A stretch of 64,000 nt of DNA from Sphingobium sufflavum (GCF_021403115.1 NZ_JAJSSH010000001.1:587676-651675), one strand, 5' to 3'. Positions 1-9,410 are shown, counted from the first letter of the stretch. A program made the numbers and translations. The notes: a model not told the origin generated them from the sequence alone.

Positions 1-1
1 C

Positions 2-685
2 GCGTCGGTGCCGAACGTGCCCGTGGTGACGCCAGAACCGGAACCGGTCGCACAGGAACAGCCCGTTCCCGCGCAACCTGTGCTGGAAGCCCCGGCCGAA
101 CTTGCCCCTGCTGATATTGTAGCGCCGACACCGCCGCAGCCGGTCGTCGTCGAATCCCTCGTCGCTGCGAAGGAAACGGCTGCCGACTGGCAAGTGCCGC
201 ATGCTCTGGAAGGACATCATATCATGAATGAAGCCATCGAAACCGGCAAGAAGTTCGCAGAAGACGCCAAGGTTCGTCTCCAGTCGATTGTCGGCGATTT
301 CAACGAGAAGGCGAAGGTCGCCGTCGAGAAGTCCTCCAAGACCGTCGAGGAACTGACTGACCTCACCAAGGGCAATGTCGAGGCTCTGGTCGAATCGTCC
401 AAGATCGCCGCCAAGGGCGTCGAGGCTCTGGGCCAGAACGCCGCCGAATATGGCCGCGCGTCCTTCGAGAAGACCAGCGCCACCTTCAAGAGCTTTGCCT
501 CGGTGAAGTCGCCGGTCGAATTCTTCCAGCTTCAGAGCGAACTCGTCACCTCGGCCTTCGACACGCTGGCCGCCGAAACCGCCAAGACCAGCGAAGCGCT
601 GCTCAAGCTGGCCGGCGAAATCGCCCAGCCGATCAGCAACCGCGCCGCCATCGTGTCGGACAAGCTGAAGTCGCTCGCGGCCTGA
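2..685 (+). CDS. Phasin family protein (5' end outside the window)
   Basis: Phasins coat polyhydroxyalkanoate granules and control their size and number. The C-terminal ~150 residues, from the Met at 224, form a predicted amphipathic helical domain with the phasin hallmarks: repeated Ala/Lys/Glu heptads, a region reading LTKGNVEALVESSKIAAKG, and a conserved SPVEFFQLQSELV stretch. The N-terminal part visible here is a low-complexity Pro/Ala/Glu linker, common in sphingomonad phasins. The frame is open to the window edge, so the real start lies upstream. A GTG at position 8 and an ATG at 224 are internal candidates, but the Pro-rich part keeps coding character. No partner PHA synthase is in the window. 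Confidence 0.85.
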   Translation, partial: ASVPNVPVVTPEPEPVAQEQPVPAQPVLEAPAELAPADIVAPTPPQPVVVESLVAAKETAADWQVPHALEGHHIMNEAIETGKKFAEDAKVRLQSIVGDFNEKAKVAVEKSSKTVEELTDLTKGNVEALVESSKIAAKGVEALGQNAAEYGRASFEKTSATFKSFASVKSPVEFFQLQSELVTSAFDTLAAETAKTSEALLKLAGEIAQPISNRAAIVSDKLKSLAA

Positions 686-1039
686 TGCTGCACGGGGGTG
701 GGGTCGGCGCAGACTGCCGATCCGCCGCCGACGATAGCGATTGAAGCACAGCTACGAAACGCAGGGGGGTGGGGCCATGGTCCCGCTCCCCTGTCTGTTG
801 TCCGCTCCGGCCCGTCCCGGTTCGCCCCGGCCCGTGCCGTTCAGTGCACCGATCAGCCTCCCGATCCGCCTCATCTGCCGCGTGTGTTTTGCCCGCTTTC
901 CCGCGCCGCTGGCTGTGCCGAACGGGGGTAAAGTGGGCGGCTTCTTGGCGGTGCCGCGCATCGCCCCCTTGCCTTGCCGTCCGCGCATGCCATATTCTGG
1001 GCCATCATGATCTCCATTTCCAGCACCAGCATCACGTCT

Positions 1040-1369
1040 ATGGCGGGCAAGAGCGATGAGGACGGTCCCGGCGGGCCGGGCCTCGGCGTCGCGACGCGCG
1101 CGCGCACCCGGACCAAGAAGCCGACACCCTACAAGGTGTTGATGCTGAACGACGATTATACGCCGATGGAATTCGTCGTGCATGTCCTTCAGCGGTTTTT
1201 CCGCATGGACATGGAGGAGGCGACGCGGGTGATGCTGCATGTGCATCAGCGCGGCGTCGGCATCTGCGGCGTGTTCAGCTATGAAGTGGCGGAGACGAAG
1301 GTCAATCAGGTGATGGATTTCGCCCGCCAGAACCAGCATCCGCTGCAACTGACGCTGGAGCATGCCTGA
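1040..1369 (+). CDS. clpS: ATP-dependent Clp protease adaptor ClpS
   Basis: ClpS binds the N-domain of ClpA and delivers N-end-rule substrates to ClpAP in the cytoplasm. The 109-residue product has the full ClpS fold: the start of strand one with [17 protein letters not shown] (substrate-pocket Asn-Asp pair and Met), then the helix [14 protein letters not shown] and the C-terminal EVAETKV segment. The N-terminal ~25 residues are a Gly/Arg-rich tail as expected for the flexible ClpA-activating extension. I chose the ATG at 1040 because the product then begins MAGKSDEDG. In-frame ATGs at 1007 and 974 would add 11 or 22 residues, and none has a clear Shine-Dalgarno sequence. clpA is not in the window. 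Confidence 0.93.
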   Translation: MAGKSDEDGPGGPGLGVATRARTRTKKPTPYKVLMLNDDYTPMEFVVHVLQRFFRMDMEEATRVMLHVHQRGVGICGVFSYEVAETKVNQVMDFARQNQHPLQLTLEHA

Positions 1370-1698
1370 TCCACGGACGCCCGGTCCTGCGGCCCCACGG
1401 CACAGGCTCCGCCCCGTTCGCCAGCGGCGCCTGCCAGGAGCGTTCTGTGGCCAGGACCGTTCTGTGGCCAAGACCGTTCTGTGGCCAGGACCGTTCTGTG
1501 GATAGCCCGGACGCTGTTTCCGCCGCACACCCGGCCAGCCCGCCGTCAGACAGGCTGTAACCCGACCGCCCCTTCGGCTATCCTGCCATCGCCAGCGGGA
1601 GGAGCCGATCCTGTCTCCGGCGCATGATCGACCATGGAGGGCGCACCCCGCCGCGATCATGGTTCCGCCGCCCGCACGATCCAGATGAGCCAGCCGCC
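1370..1698. other. clpS-queC intergenic stretch with a tandem repeat
   Basis: This 329-bp gap carries no credible gene. Its one clear structure is the 17-bp tandem repeat at 1432-1501, listed separately. The rest is GC-rich sequence without an obvious terminator hairpin. Open frames crossing it on both strands have no family resemblance. Confidence 0.6.
1432..1501. repeat. 17-bp tandem repeat, about 3.6 copies
   Basis: Units of 17 bp (CGTTCTGTGGCCAGGAC) start at 1441, 1458 and 1475, followed by a 10-bp partial copy to 1501. The second unit has one G-to-A change. A partial unit ending CCAGGAG precedes the array. It lies between clpS and queC, outside coding sequence. Confidence 0.9.
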
Positions 1699-2463
1699 AT
1701 GTCCAACGCGATTTCCACCCAGCCTTCCGAACACGCCGCTCCCGGCCAGCCATCCATCGCCGTCATCCTGATCTCCGGCGGTCTCGATTCGATGGTCGCG
1801 GCGGCCCTCGCGCGGGAGGCGGGGCATGAGCTGGTCGCGCTGACCATCGACTATAACCAGCGACACCGGGTCGAGCTGGAGCGCGCCCGCGCCATCGCGG
1901 CGATGCTGGGGGTAAAGCGGCATGTCGTCCTGCCCCTCGATCTCAGCGCCTTTGGCGGATCGGCGCTGACCGCCACCGACATCGACGTGCCCAAGGATGG
2001 CGTGCAGCCCGACGGCATCCCCGTCACCTATGTCCCCGCGCGCAACGCCATCTTCCTCGCCCTGACGCTGGGCCTGGCGGAGACGAGCGGCGCGCATGAC
2101 ATCTATATCGGCGTCAACGCGCTCGATTATTCGGGCTATCCCGACTGCCGCCCGGAATTCATCGCCGCGTTCGAGGCGATGGCGACCCTTGCCACGCGCG
2201 AAGGGGTGGAGGGCCGGCCCTTCCGCATCCGCACCCCGCTGCAACATATGAGCAAGGCGGACATCGCGCGGGAGGCGGCGCGGCTCGGCCTCGACGCGGG
2301 GATGAGCTGGTCCTGCTACGATCCCGCCCCGGCGGGCTATATGTCGCCCGTGCTGCTTCATTGCGGCGAATGCGACAGTTGCCGCCTGCGCGCGCGCGGC
2401 TTTGTCGAGGCGGGGCTGCCCGACCCGACCGGCTATGCCGTCACCCCCGACACGTCGCGCTGA
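1699..2463 (+). CDS. queC: 7-cyano-7-deazaguanine synthase QueC
   Basis: QueC converts 7-carboxy-7-deazaguanine to preQ0 with ATP and ammonia, a step of queuosine tRNA modification. The 254-residue product has the PP-loop ATP-pyrophosphatase motif SGGLDS at residues 26-31, a conserved YVPARN segment in the middle, and the C-terminal zinc-binding cluster SWSCYDP followed by CGECDSCRLR. The ATG at 1699 gives the usual N-terminus a few residues before the PP-loop. An in-frame ATG at 1624 would add 25 residues without family support. queE follows after 17 bp and supplies its substrate, so the two probably form an operon. queD and queF are not in the window. Confidence 0.95.
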   Translation: MSNAISTQPSEHAAPGQPSIAVILISGGLDSMVAAALAREAGHELVALTIDYNQRHRVELERARAIAAMLGVKRHVVLPLDLSAFGGSALTATDIDVPKDGVQPDGIPVTYVPARNAIFLALTLGLAETSGAHDIYIGVNALDYSGYPDCRPEFIAAFEAMATLATREGVEGRPFRIRTPLQHMSKADIAREAARLGLDAGMSWSCYDPAPAGYMSPVLLHCGECDSCRLRARGFVEAGLPDPTGYAVTPDTSR

Positions 2464-2480
2464 CGATGGGACGCTGACCG

Positions 2481-3122
2481 ATGGGCTATGCCGTCAAGGA
2501 GATGTTCCTGACCCTTCAGGGCGAGGGCGTGAACAGCGGACGCCGGGCGGTGTTCGTGCGCTTTGCGGGCTGCAACCTGTGGTCTGGGCGGGAACAGGAC
2601 CGGGCGAGCGCCGTCTGCCAGTTTTGCGACACGGATTTCGTCGGCACCGATGGCGACGGCGGTGGCCGCTTCGCCGACGGACCGGCGCTGACCGACGCGG
2701 TGGAGCGGCTGTGGGGCGCGGGGCGGGGCGACCGTTTCGTCGTGCTGACCGGGGGTGAGCCGATGCTCCAGATCGACACCGCCCTGCTGGCCGCGCTGCA
2801 TGACGCGGGCTTCACCGTCGCGATGGAGAGCAATGGCACCATCGCCGCGCATCCCGCCATCGACTGGGTGTGCATCAGCCCGAAGGCGGGGAGCCAGGTC
2901 GTCCAGACGCGCGGCGATGAACTCAAGCTGGTGTGGCCGCAGGCGGGGATCGACCCCGGCGACCTCGAAGGCTGGGACTTCGCCCACCGTCTCGTCCAGC
3001 CGATGGACCTGGGATCGGACGAGCCGAATCGCGGCGCGATGGCGGCGGCGATGGACCTTGTCATGGCCCGCCCGGTCTGGCGGCTGTCGCTCCAGACGCA
3101 CAAGCTGCTCGGCCTGCGATAG
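2481..3122 (+). CDS. queE: 7-carboxy-7-deazaguanine synthase QueE
   Basis: This radical SAM enzyme makes 7-carboxy-7-deazaguanine from 6-carboxytetrahydropterin, one step before QueC. The 213-residue protein opens with KEMFLTLQGEGVNSGR, typical of QueE. Its iron-sulfur motif is CX14CX2C (first Cys in FAGCNLW, last two in CQFCD), the expanded cysteine loop that marks QueE rather than the canonical CX3CX2C. The SAM-binding TGGEPM motif follows near residue 92. It is 17 bp downstream of queC on the same strand, consistent with co-transcription. It is followed by a convergent gene 33 bp away. Confidence 0.95.
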   Translation: MGYAVKEMFLTLQGEGVNSGRRAVFVRFAGCNLWSGREQDRASAVCQFCDTDFVGTDGDGGGRFADGPALTDAVERLWGAGRGDRFVVLTGGEPMLQIDTALLAALHDAGFTVAMESNGTIAAHPAIDWVCISPKAGSQVVQTRGDELKLVWPQAGIDPGDLEGWDFAHRLVQPMDLGSDEPNRGAMAAAMDLVMARPVWRLSLQTHKLLGLR

Positions 3123-3155
3123 CGCAGGAGCGGCCCCGCAAGGCCGCCCCTCACC

Positions 3156-3836
3156 TTACTGGCCGCGCGTCTTTTCCCATGTCGCGGCGCATTTGGCGAC
3201 CAGCACGCCCTTCTTCCAGCATTTCTTGTCCAGTGGCGGCACGCTGGCGACAAAGCCATAGCCGGGGTTGCCATAGACCCGCTCCACCTGCGCGACGAGC
3301 GAGTTCCGCAATTCGCCCAGCCGGTTCTGCGCGACGATATAGAGCGACCCGCGCGGCGCGAAGATCGCTTCGCGTCCGATCTTGCCCGCCACCTGGCAGA
3401 AGCTCGTCTGCGCCTGCACGGTGGAGTAGGAGGAATAGGTGCGCGTACCATATTGGTCGAACTGCTTCTGGCCGGGGCCTGCGCCATGGGTGCGCTTGAA
3501 ATAGTCGCCCAGCACCTTGAACGCATTGCCCAGTTCCGCATCATGATGGGCCAGCATGGCGTTGTAGTTGCTGACGGTCAGCAGCGTCGGTTCGAAATCG
3601 CACTGGAGCGCCGCGACGTTCAGGGACGCGCGCAGATGCCACAGCAGCCCGGCGCGCAGTTCCGCCGGGGTGGCGCCGGGCAGGTTGATCCCGCTGGTCG
3701 GTTCCGCGCCGGTCACGGGCGGGGTGGACAGGTCGGCGGGTTGCCAGAACAGTTGCGCGCCCGCCGGCTGGGCGACGGCCAGCACGGCGCCCGCGATCAG
3801 GGCGGACAGCGGGCGAAAGGCGGTGGGCAGGGTCAT
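3156..3836 (-). CDS. Conserved exported protein of unknown function
   Basis: I do not recognise a named family. The 226-residue product starts with a clear Sec signal peptide (short basic-free n-region, hydrophobic core AGAVLAVAQPAGA, predicted cleavage after AGA-Q), so it is probably periplasmic. Four cysteines remain after cleavage, in the contexts LQCDF, SFCQV, KKCWKK and AKCAA, and could form disulfides. The body is mixed alpha/beta with an Asn/Tyr-rich middle. The ATG at 3836 has a purine-rich GGAAGAGAG upstream; a TTG at 3842 is the alternative. It lies convergent to queE and may share a transcript with nothing else, since the next gene upstream is a separate lipoprotein 78 bp away. Confidence 0.65.
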   Translation of the reverse strand: MTLPTAFRPLSALIAGAVLAVAQPAGAQLFWQPADLSTPPVTGAEPTSGINLPGATPAELRAGLLWHLRASLNVAALQCDFEPTLLTVSNYNAMLAHHDAELGNAFKVLGDYFKRTHGAGPGQKQFDQYGTRTYSSYSTVQAQTSFCQVAGKIGREAIFAPRGSLYIVAQNRLGELRNSLVAQVERVYGNPGYGFVASVPPLDKKCWKKGVLVAKCAATWEKTRGQ

Positions 3837-3914
3837 GGGCAATCTCTCTTCCGCGAAAAAGGGGGGCGTTGTGCGCCGGCGGCACGGGCGGCCACAATGT
3901 GAAAAGGGGCGGTT

Positions 3915-4241
3915 CTATCGGGCGGCGCTGCTGTTGCTGCCCGCGTCCCCGGCGGTGGGCTTGCGGCTGGGCGTGGTGGCATCCGCACTGTTACCCACGG
4001 GCGCGCTTTCCGTTCCCTGAACGGGCGCTGAGCCGCCATTGGGCAGCCCGGCGTTGGACAGCGGCGTGCCGTCGCTGGTGGCATTGTCCAGGTCGGCCAT
4101 GGAATCATTGGCGGTGCCGTCCACCACCTCCATGTCGCGCATGGTCACATTGCCGCCACCGGCGGGTCTGGAATCGCCGCATCCGGTCAGGCCGGGCAGG
4201 ATCGTGGCAAGCAGCAGGGGCGTCAGGAGGATGCGCGTCAT
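3915..4241 (-). CDS. Small putative lipoprotein
   Basis: The product of about 108 residues begins with a lipoprotein signal: basic start MTRIL, a hydrophobic core of leucines, and the lipobox LTGC with the lipidated Cys near residue 21. After the Cys the chain is low in complexity, rich in Gly, Ser, Asn, Asp and Ala, with no domain I can name, so it is likely a disordered membrane-anchored tail in the periplasm. The ATG at 4241 gives the proper signal peptide; a longer in-frame start at 4277 adds 12 Arg-rich residues in front of it and is less plausible. It lies between the exported protein at 3156-3836 and lipB, all on the minus strand. Confidence 0.6.
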   Translation of the reverse strand: MTRILLTPLLLATILPGLTGCGDSRPAGGGNVTMRDMEVVDGTANDSMADLDNATSDGTPLSNAGLPNGGSAPVQGTESAPVGNSADATTPSRKPTAGDAGSNSSAAR

Positions 4242-4328
4242 GACGCGGGGTGTAGAGCGCCCGCGCTCCCGCCTCAAGAGCCGATGCGGTCGGCGGGGAA
4301 TCGGGGCGTCCGGTTCAGGCGCCCCGGT

Positions 4329-5108
4329 TCAGGCCGATCCGTTCAGGCCGGGCGCTTCAGCCCCGTCACTTCCGGACGAACAGCGACTGATCCCGTCCAG
4401 AAAGGCGTGCCGGTGCCGGGCCAGCGCCGCATCCAGTTCCGCCATGCGCGCCCCATTGCCCAGGCTGGCCAGGCTGGCGACGCCATAATCGCTGATCCCG
4501 CACGGCACGATGCCGGTGAAATGCGACAGGTCGGGATCGACGTTGATCGCCGCGCCGTGCAGCGTGACCCAGCGCCGCACCCGCACGCCGATCGCGCCGA
4601 TCTTGGCCTCCCGCCCCTGTGCGTCGAGCGTCCAGATGCCGATCCGCCCCTCGGCGCGGAACGCCTCCACGTTCAGGTCGCCCAGCGCCGCGATCACCCA
4701 TCCTTCCAGCCGATGGACGAAATTGCGGACGTCGCGTCCCCGCTGGCCCAGGTCGATGTTGCAATAGACGACCCGTTGCCCCGGCCCATGATAGGTATAG
4801 CGCCCGCCCCGTCCGGCGCGGTGGACGGGGAATCGGGCGTCCAGCATTTCGGCCGGGTCGGCGCTCGTCCCCGCCGTATAGAGGGGCGGATGCTCCAGCA
4901 GCCACAGCCGTTCGCCCGCTTCGCCTGCGGCGATGGCGGTGGATCGTTCCTCCATGTCGGTCAGGGCGGCGGGATAATCGACCGGCTGGCTATCGACGCG
5001 CCACTCCGGATCGGGCAGCGGATCGGACAGGGCCATAGCCTGGGTTGGGGCCTGGGCCATGGCCTGGGTTGGCGCCTGGGGGGCGTCGGACGGAAGATGC
5101 GTGCTCAT
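4329..5108 (-). CDS. lipB: Octanoyltransferase LipB
   Basis: LipB transfers octanoyl from acyl carrier protein to lipoyl domains, the first step of lipoate attachment. The family motifs are all present: [12 protein letters not shown], the Lys in [15 protein letters not shown], and the catalytic Cys in [12 protein letters not shown]. With the ATG at 5108 the protein has 259 residues, about 40 more than typical LipB. The excess is an N-terminal Gln/Ala/Pro stretch with a duplicated APTQAMAQ unit, encoded by a 24-bp repeat near 5040-5085. The longer open frame to 5243 has no family support. Substrates in this window include the lipoyl domain of the E2 subunit at 45.9-47.2 kb. The C-terminal ~25 residues are a poorly conserved Ser/Gly tail. 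Confidence 0.92.
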   Translation of the reverse strand: MSTHLPSDAPQAPTQAMAQAPTQAMALSDPLPDPEWRVDSQPVDYPAALTDMEERSTAIAAGEAGERLWLLEHPPLYTAGTSADPAEMLDARFPVHRAGRGGRYTYHGPGQRVVYCNIDLGQRGRDVRNFVHRLEGWVIAALGDLNVEAFRAEGRIGIWTLDAQGREAKIGAIGVRVRRWVTLHGAAINVDPDLSHFTGIVPCGISDYGVASLASLGNGARMAELDAALARHRHAFLDGISRCSSGSDGAEAPGLNGSA

Positions 5109-5218
5109 ATACCCTCGATGGTGGCACAACGCGCAATTGACAAGGGCGCTGCCACATGGCTTGCACGCGGGGACGGTCCGCGCGGGCCAGCACAGGAGCT
5201 TGATCTGGGGTGTCGGTA

Positions 5219-5950
5219 ATGCGGTTGGACTTGACCCGGACATGGGCGGACGTGGTCGCCATGACGCGGGCGAACCTGGATGCCATCTCCGCGATTGCGG
5301 GCATGTTCATCCTGTTGCCGGGGCTGGTGTCCGGCTGGCTGCTGCCCGCACGGGCGCTGCCGGATGACAAGGCGACCGCCGCCGACGTGCTCAACGCCAA
5401 CGCGGCCTATATCAGCGCCAACTGGCCGTTTCTGCTCGCCAGCGCCGTGATCGTGGCCTTCGGGTCGCTGGTGCTGCTGTGCCTGCTGCTCGACCGGCGG
5501 CGTCCCACCGTGGCCGATGCGATGCGGCTGGCCCTGCGGATACTGCCTTTCTACATGGTGGCCAGCGCGATCCAGACGTTGGTGGTCGCGGGCGGCCTGA
5601 TGCTGTTCATCCTGCCGGGCGTCTATCTCGTCTCCCGTTTCATCTGCATCGCGCCGGTCGCGGTGGCGGAGGGCAACCGGCGGCCGCTGGCGATCATCGC
5701 GCGCAGTTTTCAGCTGACGCAGGGCAGGGGCTGGCGAATCATCCTGCTGATGGCGGTGGTGGTGCTGGTCGCGGTCGTCCTGTCGACGGTGCTGGGCACG
5801 ATCTTCGCGATTATCGGCGCCTTGCTGCTGCCGCCGGACATCGCCCGTTTCGTCAACCTGCTGGTCGGGTCGCTGGTCGAGACGGGGCTGGCGGTGACGG
5901 TGACGCTGGTCAGCGCCGCCCTCTACCGCCAGATCGCCCCCGCCACCTGA
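5219..5950 (+). CDS. Polytopic membrane protein of unknown function
   Basis: The 243-residue product has about five or six hydrophobic helices: residues ~25-45, 65-88, 105-130, 170-200 and 210-235. The pattern (a long cytoplasmic loop with [17 protein letters not shown] between helices) resembles the YciC/glycerophosphoryl-diester-phosphodiesterase membrane-domain type of inner membrane proteins, but I cannot assign a function. The ATG at 5219 has GGGG eight bases upstream; a GTG at 5210 is the alternative. It is divergent from lipB with a 110-bp gap and convergent with hemF. Confidence 0.7.
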   Translation: MRLDLTRTWADVVAMTRANLDAISAIAGMFILLPGLVSGWLLPARALPDDKATAADVLNANAAYISANWPFLLASAVIVAFGSLVLLCLLLDRRRPTVADAMRLALRILPFYMVASAIQTLVVAGGLMLFILPGVYLVSRFICIAPVAVAEGNRRPLAIIARSFQLTQGRGWRIILLMAVVVLVAVVLSTVLGTIFAIIGALLLPPDIARFVNLLVGSLVETGLAVTVTLVSAALYRQIAPAT

Positions 5951-5989
5951 CCCTGCCGTCCTGAATCTGTCGCGTCAGGCCTGGATCGT

Positions 5990-6832
5990 TCAGGGCCAGA
6001 TCGCGCGCGGCGGCAGGCTCATCAAGATGGCGTCGATATTGCCGCCGGTCTTCAGGCCGAACAAGGTGCCCCGGTCATGGACCAGGTTGAACTCGGCGTA
6101 GCGGCCGCGCCACTCCAGCATCTGCTGCTCCTCCGCATCGGAGAAAGGCCGCGTCATCCGCTTGCGCACGATGGGCGGGAAGGCGGCCAGAAACGCTTCG
6201 CCCACCGCGCGGGTGAAGGCGAAGTTCGCGTCGAAATCGCCCTCCAGATGGTCGTAGAAGATGCCGCCCACGCCGCGATGGACGCCGCGATGGGGGATGA
6301 AGAAATACTCGTCCGCCCATTTCTGGAAACGGGGATGATAGTCCGGGTCATGCGCGTCGCACGCCCCCTTGAACGCCGCGTGGAAGGCGTCCGTATCCTC
6401 CGCATAGGGCAGCGGCGGATTGAGGTCCGCCCCGCCGCCGAACCAGCGTTTCGTGGTGGTCAGGAAGCGCGTGTTCATATGCACGGCGGGCACATGCGGG
6501 TTGGCCATGTGCGCGACCAGGCTGATGCCCGTCGCGACAAAGGCGGGATTCTCCGCCGCGCCATGGATGGTCTTGGCGAAATCGCCGTTCAGGTCGCCGC
6601 CGACGGTGGAGACGTTGACGCCCACCTTTTCGAACACCTTGCCCTTCATCACGCCGCGCACGCCGCCGCCGCCGCGGGCTTCCGGGTCGTCCTCCCGGTT
6701 CCACGCGGTATAGCCGAAGGCGGCGTCGCTGCCCGCCTCCCGCTCGATAGCCTCGAATTCCGCGCAAATCCGGTCGCGCAGCGATTCGAACCACTGGCGC
6801 GCGGCCTGTTGCTGTGTGTCGAGCTGGATCAT
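5990..6832 (-). CDS. hemF: Oxygen-dependent coproporphyrinogen III oxidase HemF
   Basis: HemF oxidatively decarboxylates coproporphyrinogen III to protoporphyrinogen IX in heme synthesis, which feeds the cytochromes b and c1 encoded 1 kb away. The 280-residue length is normal. Conserved segments include GGGGVRGVMKG, the MNTRFL / WFGGGADLNP block, HPRFQKWADEYFFIPHR, and the C-terminal RGRYAEFNLVHDRGT. The ATG at 6832 overlaps the stop of trmL by 4 nt (ATGA), so translation is likely coupled to trmL. The open frame continues far upstream through trmL in another frame, but that extension is not coding for HemF. Confidence 0.96.
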   Translation of the reverse strand: MIQLDTQQQAARQWFESLRDRICAEFEAIEREAGSDAAFGYTAWNREDDPEARGGGGVRGVMKGKVFEKVGVNVSTVGGDLNGDFAKTIHGAAENPAFVATGISLVAHMANPHVPAVHMNTRFLTTTKRWFGGGADLNPPLPYAEDTDAFHAAFKGACDAHDPDYHPRFQKWADEYFFIPHRGVHRGVGGIFYDHLEGDFDANFAFTRAVGEAFLAAFPPIVRKRMTRPFSDAEEQQMLEWRGRYAEFNLVHDRGTLFGLKTGGNIDAILMSLPPRAIWP

Positions 6833-7305
6833 GCCGGAAAGCCTTTTGTCTGTCGGAGCGCCTCGCCCAGCGCGATGCCAGCGGCCATGCCCAGGTTCAA
6901 GGATCGAAATCCCGTCGCCATCGGAATCCGCACGCGCACCTCCGCGCGATCCTGCACGAAGCCAGGCAATCCGGCGCTTTCCTGGCCCAGCAGCAATATG
7001 TCGCCGGGCGCGAAGGTGACATCGTGCAGCATCGTGTCGCCGCCGCTGGTCAGCGCGATCAGCCGCGCGCCGCCGCCCAGTCTTTCCGCCTTGCTCAGTC
7101 TTTCCGCCTCGAACGCCGCAAAATCCGCATGGCGGCTGACGTCGGCCGCCGCGCCATAATCCATGGCGGCACGCTTCAACTGCTTGTCGGACAGGGCAAA
7201 GCCGCACGGCAAGATGATGTCCAGCGGGGTTTGCCAGCAGGCGGCAAGGCGCATGATGGCGCCAACATTTCCCGCAATGTCGGGCTGAAAGAGGGCAAGT
7301 CTCAT
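6829..7305 (-). CDS. trmL: tRNA (cytidine(34)-2'-O)-methyltransferase TrmL
   Basis: TrmL is a SPOUT-class enzyme that 2'-O-methylates the wobble base of leucine tRNAs. The 158-residue product has the family N-terminus LALFQPDIAGNVGAIMRLAAC, the trefoil-knot SAM motifs LLLGQESAGLP and RIPMATGFRSLNLGMAAGIALGEAL (split here only by my quotation), and the small single-domain size of TrmL. It precedes hemF with a 4-nt overlap. Its start lies 236 bp from the divergent petA gene. A short duplicated SKAERL motif occurs in the middle. Confidence 0.93.
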   Translation of the reverse strand: MRLALFQPDIAGNVGAIMRLAACWQTPLDIILPCGFALSDKQLKRAAMDYGAAADVSRHADFAAFEAERLSKAERLGGGARLIALTSGGDTMLHDVTFAPGDILLLGQESAGLPGFVQDRAEVRVRIPMATGFRSLNLGMAAGIALGEALRQTKGFPA

Positions 7306-7357
7306 GGGGGGCGCATAGTCCTATTCAAGCCTTTGTCATAGAGGGGGCAAATTGCTG

Positions 7358-7386
7358 TTGGCAAAAGGGGCGCAACGGCGCTATCA
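7358..7386 (+). promoter_or_regulatory. Candidate sigma-70 promoter for petABC
   Basis: A TTGGCA (-35) at 7358-7363 and CTATCA (-10) at 7381-7386 are separated by 17 bp, facing petA. This would leave a leader of about 150 nt. The match to the alphaproteobacterial consensus is moderate and no experimental support exists. Confidence 0.4.
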
Positions 7387-7541
7387 GGCCCGCGAACCGC
7401 GCCGGGGGACCAAGCGCGGGTGGATTTTGTCGCCTCCATTGTGCGCCGCTGCGCCGCCTGCTTCTGAGGCGGTGTGGGGGTCGGGGGAACCCGGCGGATC
7501 CATATAAAGAAGACTGATCGGGACGAGACAAGGGACGGTGC

Positions 7542-8111
7542 ATGGCAACGGTCGAAACGAGTGAAACTGCGGTGTCCGCGGCGGAAGGCGAGGGCGTACG
7601 TCGCCGCGACTTCATCAATGTCGCGGCTGTCGCCTTTGCGGGCGTGGGCGCTGTCGCCGTCCTGCCGACCCTCATCAACCAGATGAACCCCAGCGCGGAC
7701 GTGCTCGCGGCGGCGACGACGGAAGTCGATCTCTCCGCGATCAAGCCGGGACAGGCGATCAAGGCGGTCTTCCGCTCGCAGCCCCTGTTCGTGCGCCAGT
7801 TGACGCCCAAGGAGATTGCGGAGGCCGATGCGCGCCCCGTCGCCTCCCTGCGCGATCCGCAGTCGCTGGAGGAGCGGACGCAGCCTGGCAAGAAGCAGTG
7901 GCTGGTGACGATGGGTGTCTGCACCCACCTCGGCTGCGTGCCTCTGGGCGCGGGCGAGGGAGAGGTTCGTGGCGAGTTCGGCGGTTATTTCTGCCCGTGC
8001 CACGGTTCGTCCTATGATACGGCTGCCCGTATCATCAAAGGCCCGGCGCCCAAGAACCTGGAGGTGCCTGAGTATAAGTTCACCTCCGACACCGCCATTC
8101 TCGTAGGCTGA
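7542..8111 (+). CDS. petA: Ubiquinol-cytochrome c reductase, Rieske iron-sulfur subunit
   Basis: This is the [2Fe-2S] subunit of the cytochrome bc1 complex, anchored in the inner membrane with its cluster domain in the periplasm. Both Rieske motifs are intact: CTHLGC and CPCHGSSYD, giving two Cys and two His ligands plus the disulfide pair. The N-terminus has an RRDF twin-arginine-like motif followed by a single hydrophobic helix (residues ~22-42), the uncleaved anchor typical of this family. The length of 189 residues is normal. The ATG at 7542 follows an AAGGGA site. petB starts 10 bp downstream, so petABC is one operon. Confidence 0.97.
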   Translation: MATVETSETAVSAAEGEGVRRRDFINVAAVAFAGVGAVAVLPTLINQMNPSADVLAAATTEVDLSAIKPGQAIKAVFRSQPLFVRQLTPKEIAEADARPVASLRDPQSLEERTQPGKKQWLVTMGVCTHLGCVPLGAGEGEVRGEFGGYFCPCHGSSYDTAARIIKGPAPKNLEVPEYKFTSDTAILVG

Positions 8112-8121
8112 GGAAGAAAAG

Positions 8122-9396
8122 ATGAGTTTTCCCTGGGCTGAGCAATATACGCCGGTAAACCCGCTGATGAAGTGGGTCGACGACCGTCTGCCGCTTCCGC
8201 GTTTCGTCTATAATGCCGTCGGTGCTGGCTATGCCGTGCCGCGCAACCTGAACTATTGGTGGAACTTCGGCGTCCTGTCGGGCTTCGCACTGGTTCTCCA
8301 GCTTGTGACCGGCATCATCCTCGCCATGCATTATGGCGCCAACGCCGGTGTCGCCTTCGACAGCGTCGAGCATATCATGCGCGACGTGAACGGTGGCTGG
8401 CTGCTGCGCTACGCGCACGCCAATGGCGCGAGCTTCTTCTTCATCGTGGTCTATATCCACATTTTCCGCGGCCTCTTCTTCGGTTCCTACAAGGCGCCGC
8501 GAGAGATGGTCTGGCTGCTGGGCCTCGTGATCTTCCTTCTCATGATGGCGACCGCCTTCATGGGCTATGTGCTTCCCTGGGGCCAGATGAGCTTCTGGGG
8601 CGCGAAGGTCATCACCGGCCTGTTCGGCGCGATCCCCGTGGTGGGCGAGCCGATCCAGACCTGGCTGCTCGGTGGCTTTGCCCCCGGCAACGCCGCGCTG
8701 AACCGCTTCTTCTCGCTGCACTATCTGCTGCCGTTCGTCATTGCGGCGGTGGTCATCCTGCACATCTGGGCGTTGCACATCCCCGGTTCGTCGAACCCGA
8801 CGGGCGTGGACGTGAAGGGTCCGCAGGACACGGTGCCGTTCCACCCCTATTACACCGCCAAGGACGGCTTCGGCCTGGGCGTGTTCCTGATTATCTATGC
8901 GCTGGTGCTGTTCTTCGGCCCCAACATGCTGGGTCATCCGGATAACTATATCCCGGCGAATCCGATGTCGACGCCGGCGCACATCGTTCCCGAATGGTAC
9001 TTCTGGCCGTTCTACGCGATCCTGCGCGCCTTCACCTTCGACTTCTTCTTCGTGCCTGCAAAGCTGCTCGGCGTCCTCGCGATGTTCGCGTCGATCCTGC
9101 TGCTGTTCGTCCTGCCCTGGCTGGACACGTCGCCGGTGCGTTCGGGTCGCTATCGTCCGCTGTTCCGCAAGTTCTTCTATCTGCTGCTCGTTGACGTGGC
9201 GATCCTCGGTTATTGCGGCGGTGCGCCGGCGGCCGAACCCTACGTCATGATCTCGCAGATTGCGGCGGCCTACTACTTCGCACATTTCCTCATCATCCTG
9301 CCGATCGTGTCGAAGATCGAGCGGCCGCTTCCGCTGCCGAACTCGATCACCGAGGCGGTGCTGGGTCACGAACCCGCTGCGGTCGCGGCTGAATAA
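8122..9396 (+). CDS. petB: Cytochrome b subunit of the bc1 complex
   Basis: Cytochrome b carries the two b hemes and both quinone sites. The 424-residue protein has about eight or nine transmembrane helices. The Qo-site motif PEWY is present near residue 290, and paired heme histidines are visible in the second and fourth helices (for example HYGAN and [12 protein letters not shown], then [17 protein letters not shown]). It starts at an ATG at 8122 preceded by GAGGAAG. It lies between the Rieske and cytochrome c1 genes with 10- and 14-bp gaps. The C-terminal ~40 residues after the last helix are a short soluble tail. Confidence 0.97.
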   Translation: MSFPWAEQYTPVNPLMKWVDDRLPLPRFVYNAVGAGYAVPRNLNYWWNFGVLSGFALVLQLVTGIILAMHYGANAGVAFDSVEHIMRDVNGGWLLRYAHANGASFFFIVVYIHIFRGLFFGSYKAPREMVWLLGLVIFLLMMATAFMGYVLPWGQMSFWGAKVITGLFGAIPVVGEPIQTWLLGGFAPGNAALNRFFSLHYLLPFVIAAVVILHIWALHIPGSSNPTGVDVKGPQDTVPFHPYYTAKDGFGLGVFLIIYALVLFFGPNMLGHPDNYIPANPMSTPAHIVPEWYFWPFYAILRAFTFDFFFVPAKLLGVLAMFASILLLFVLPWLDTSPVRSGRYRPLFRKFFYLLLVDVAILGYCGGAPAAEPYVMISQIAAAYYFAHFLIILPIVSKIERPLPLPNSITEAVLGHEPAAVAAE

Positions 9397-9410
9397 GGGG
9401 GCATAGACCA

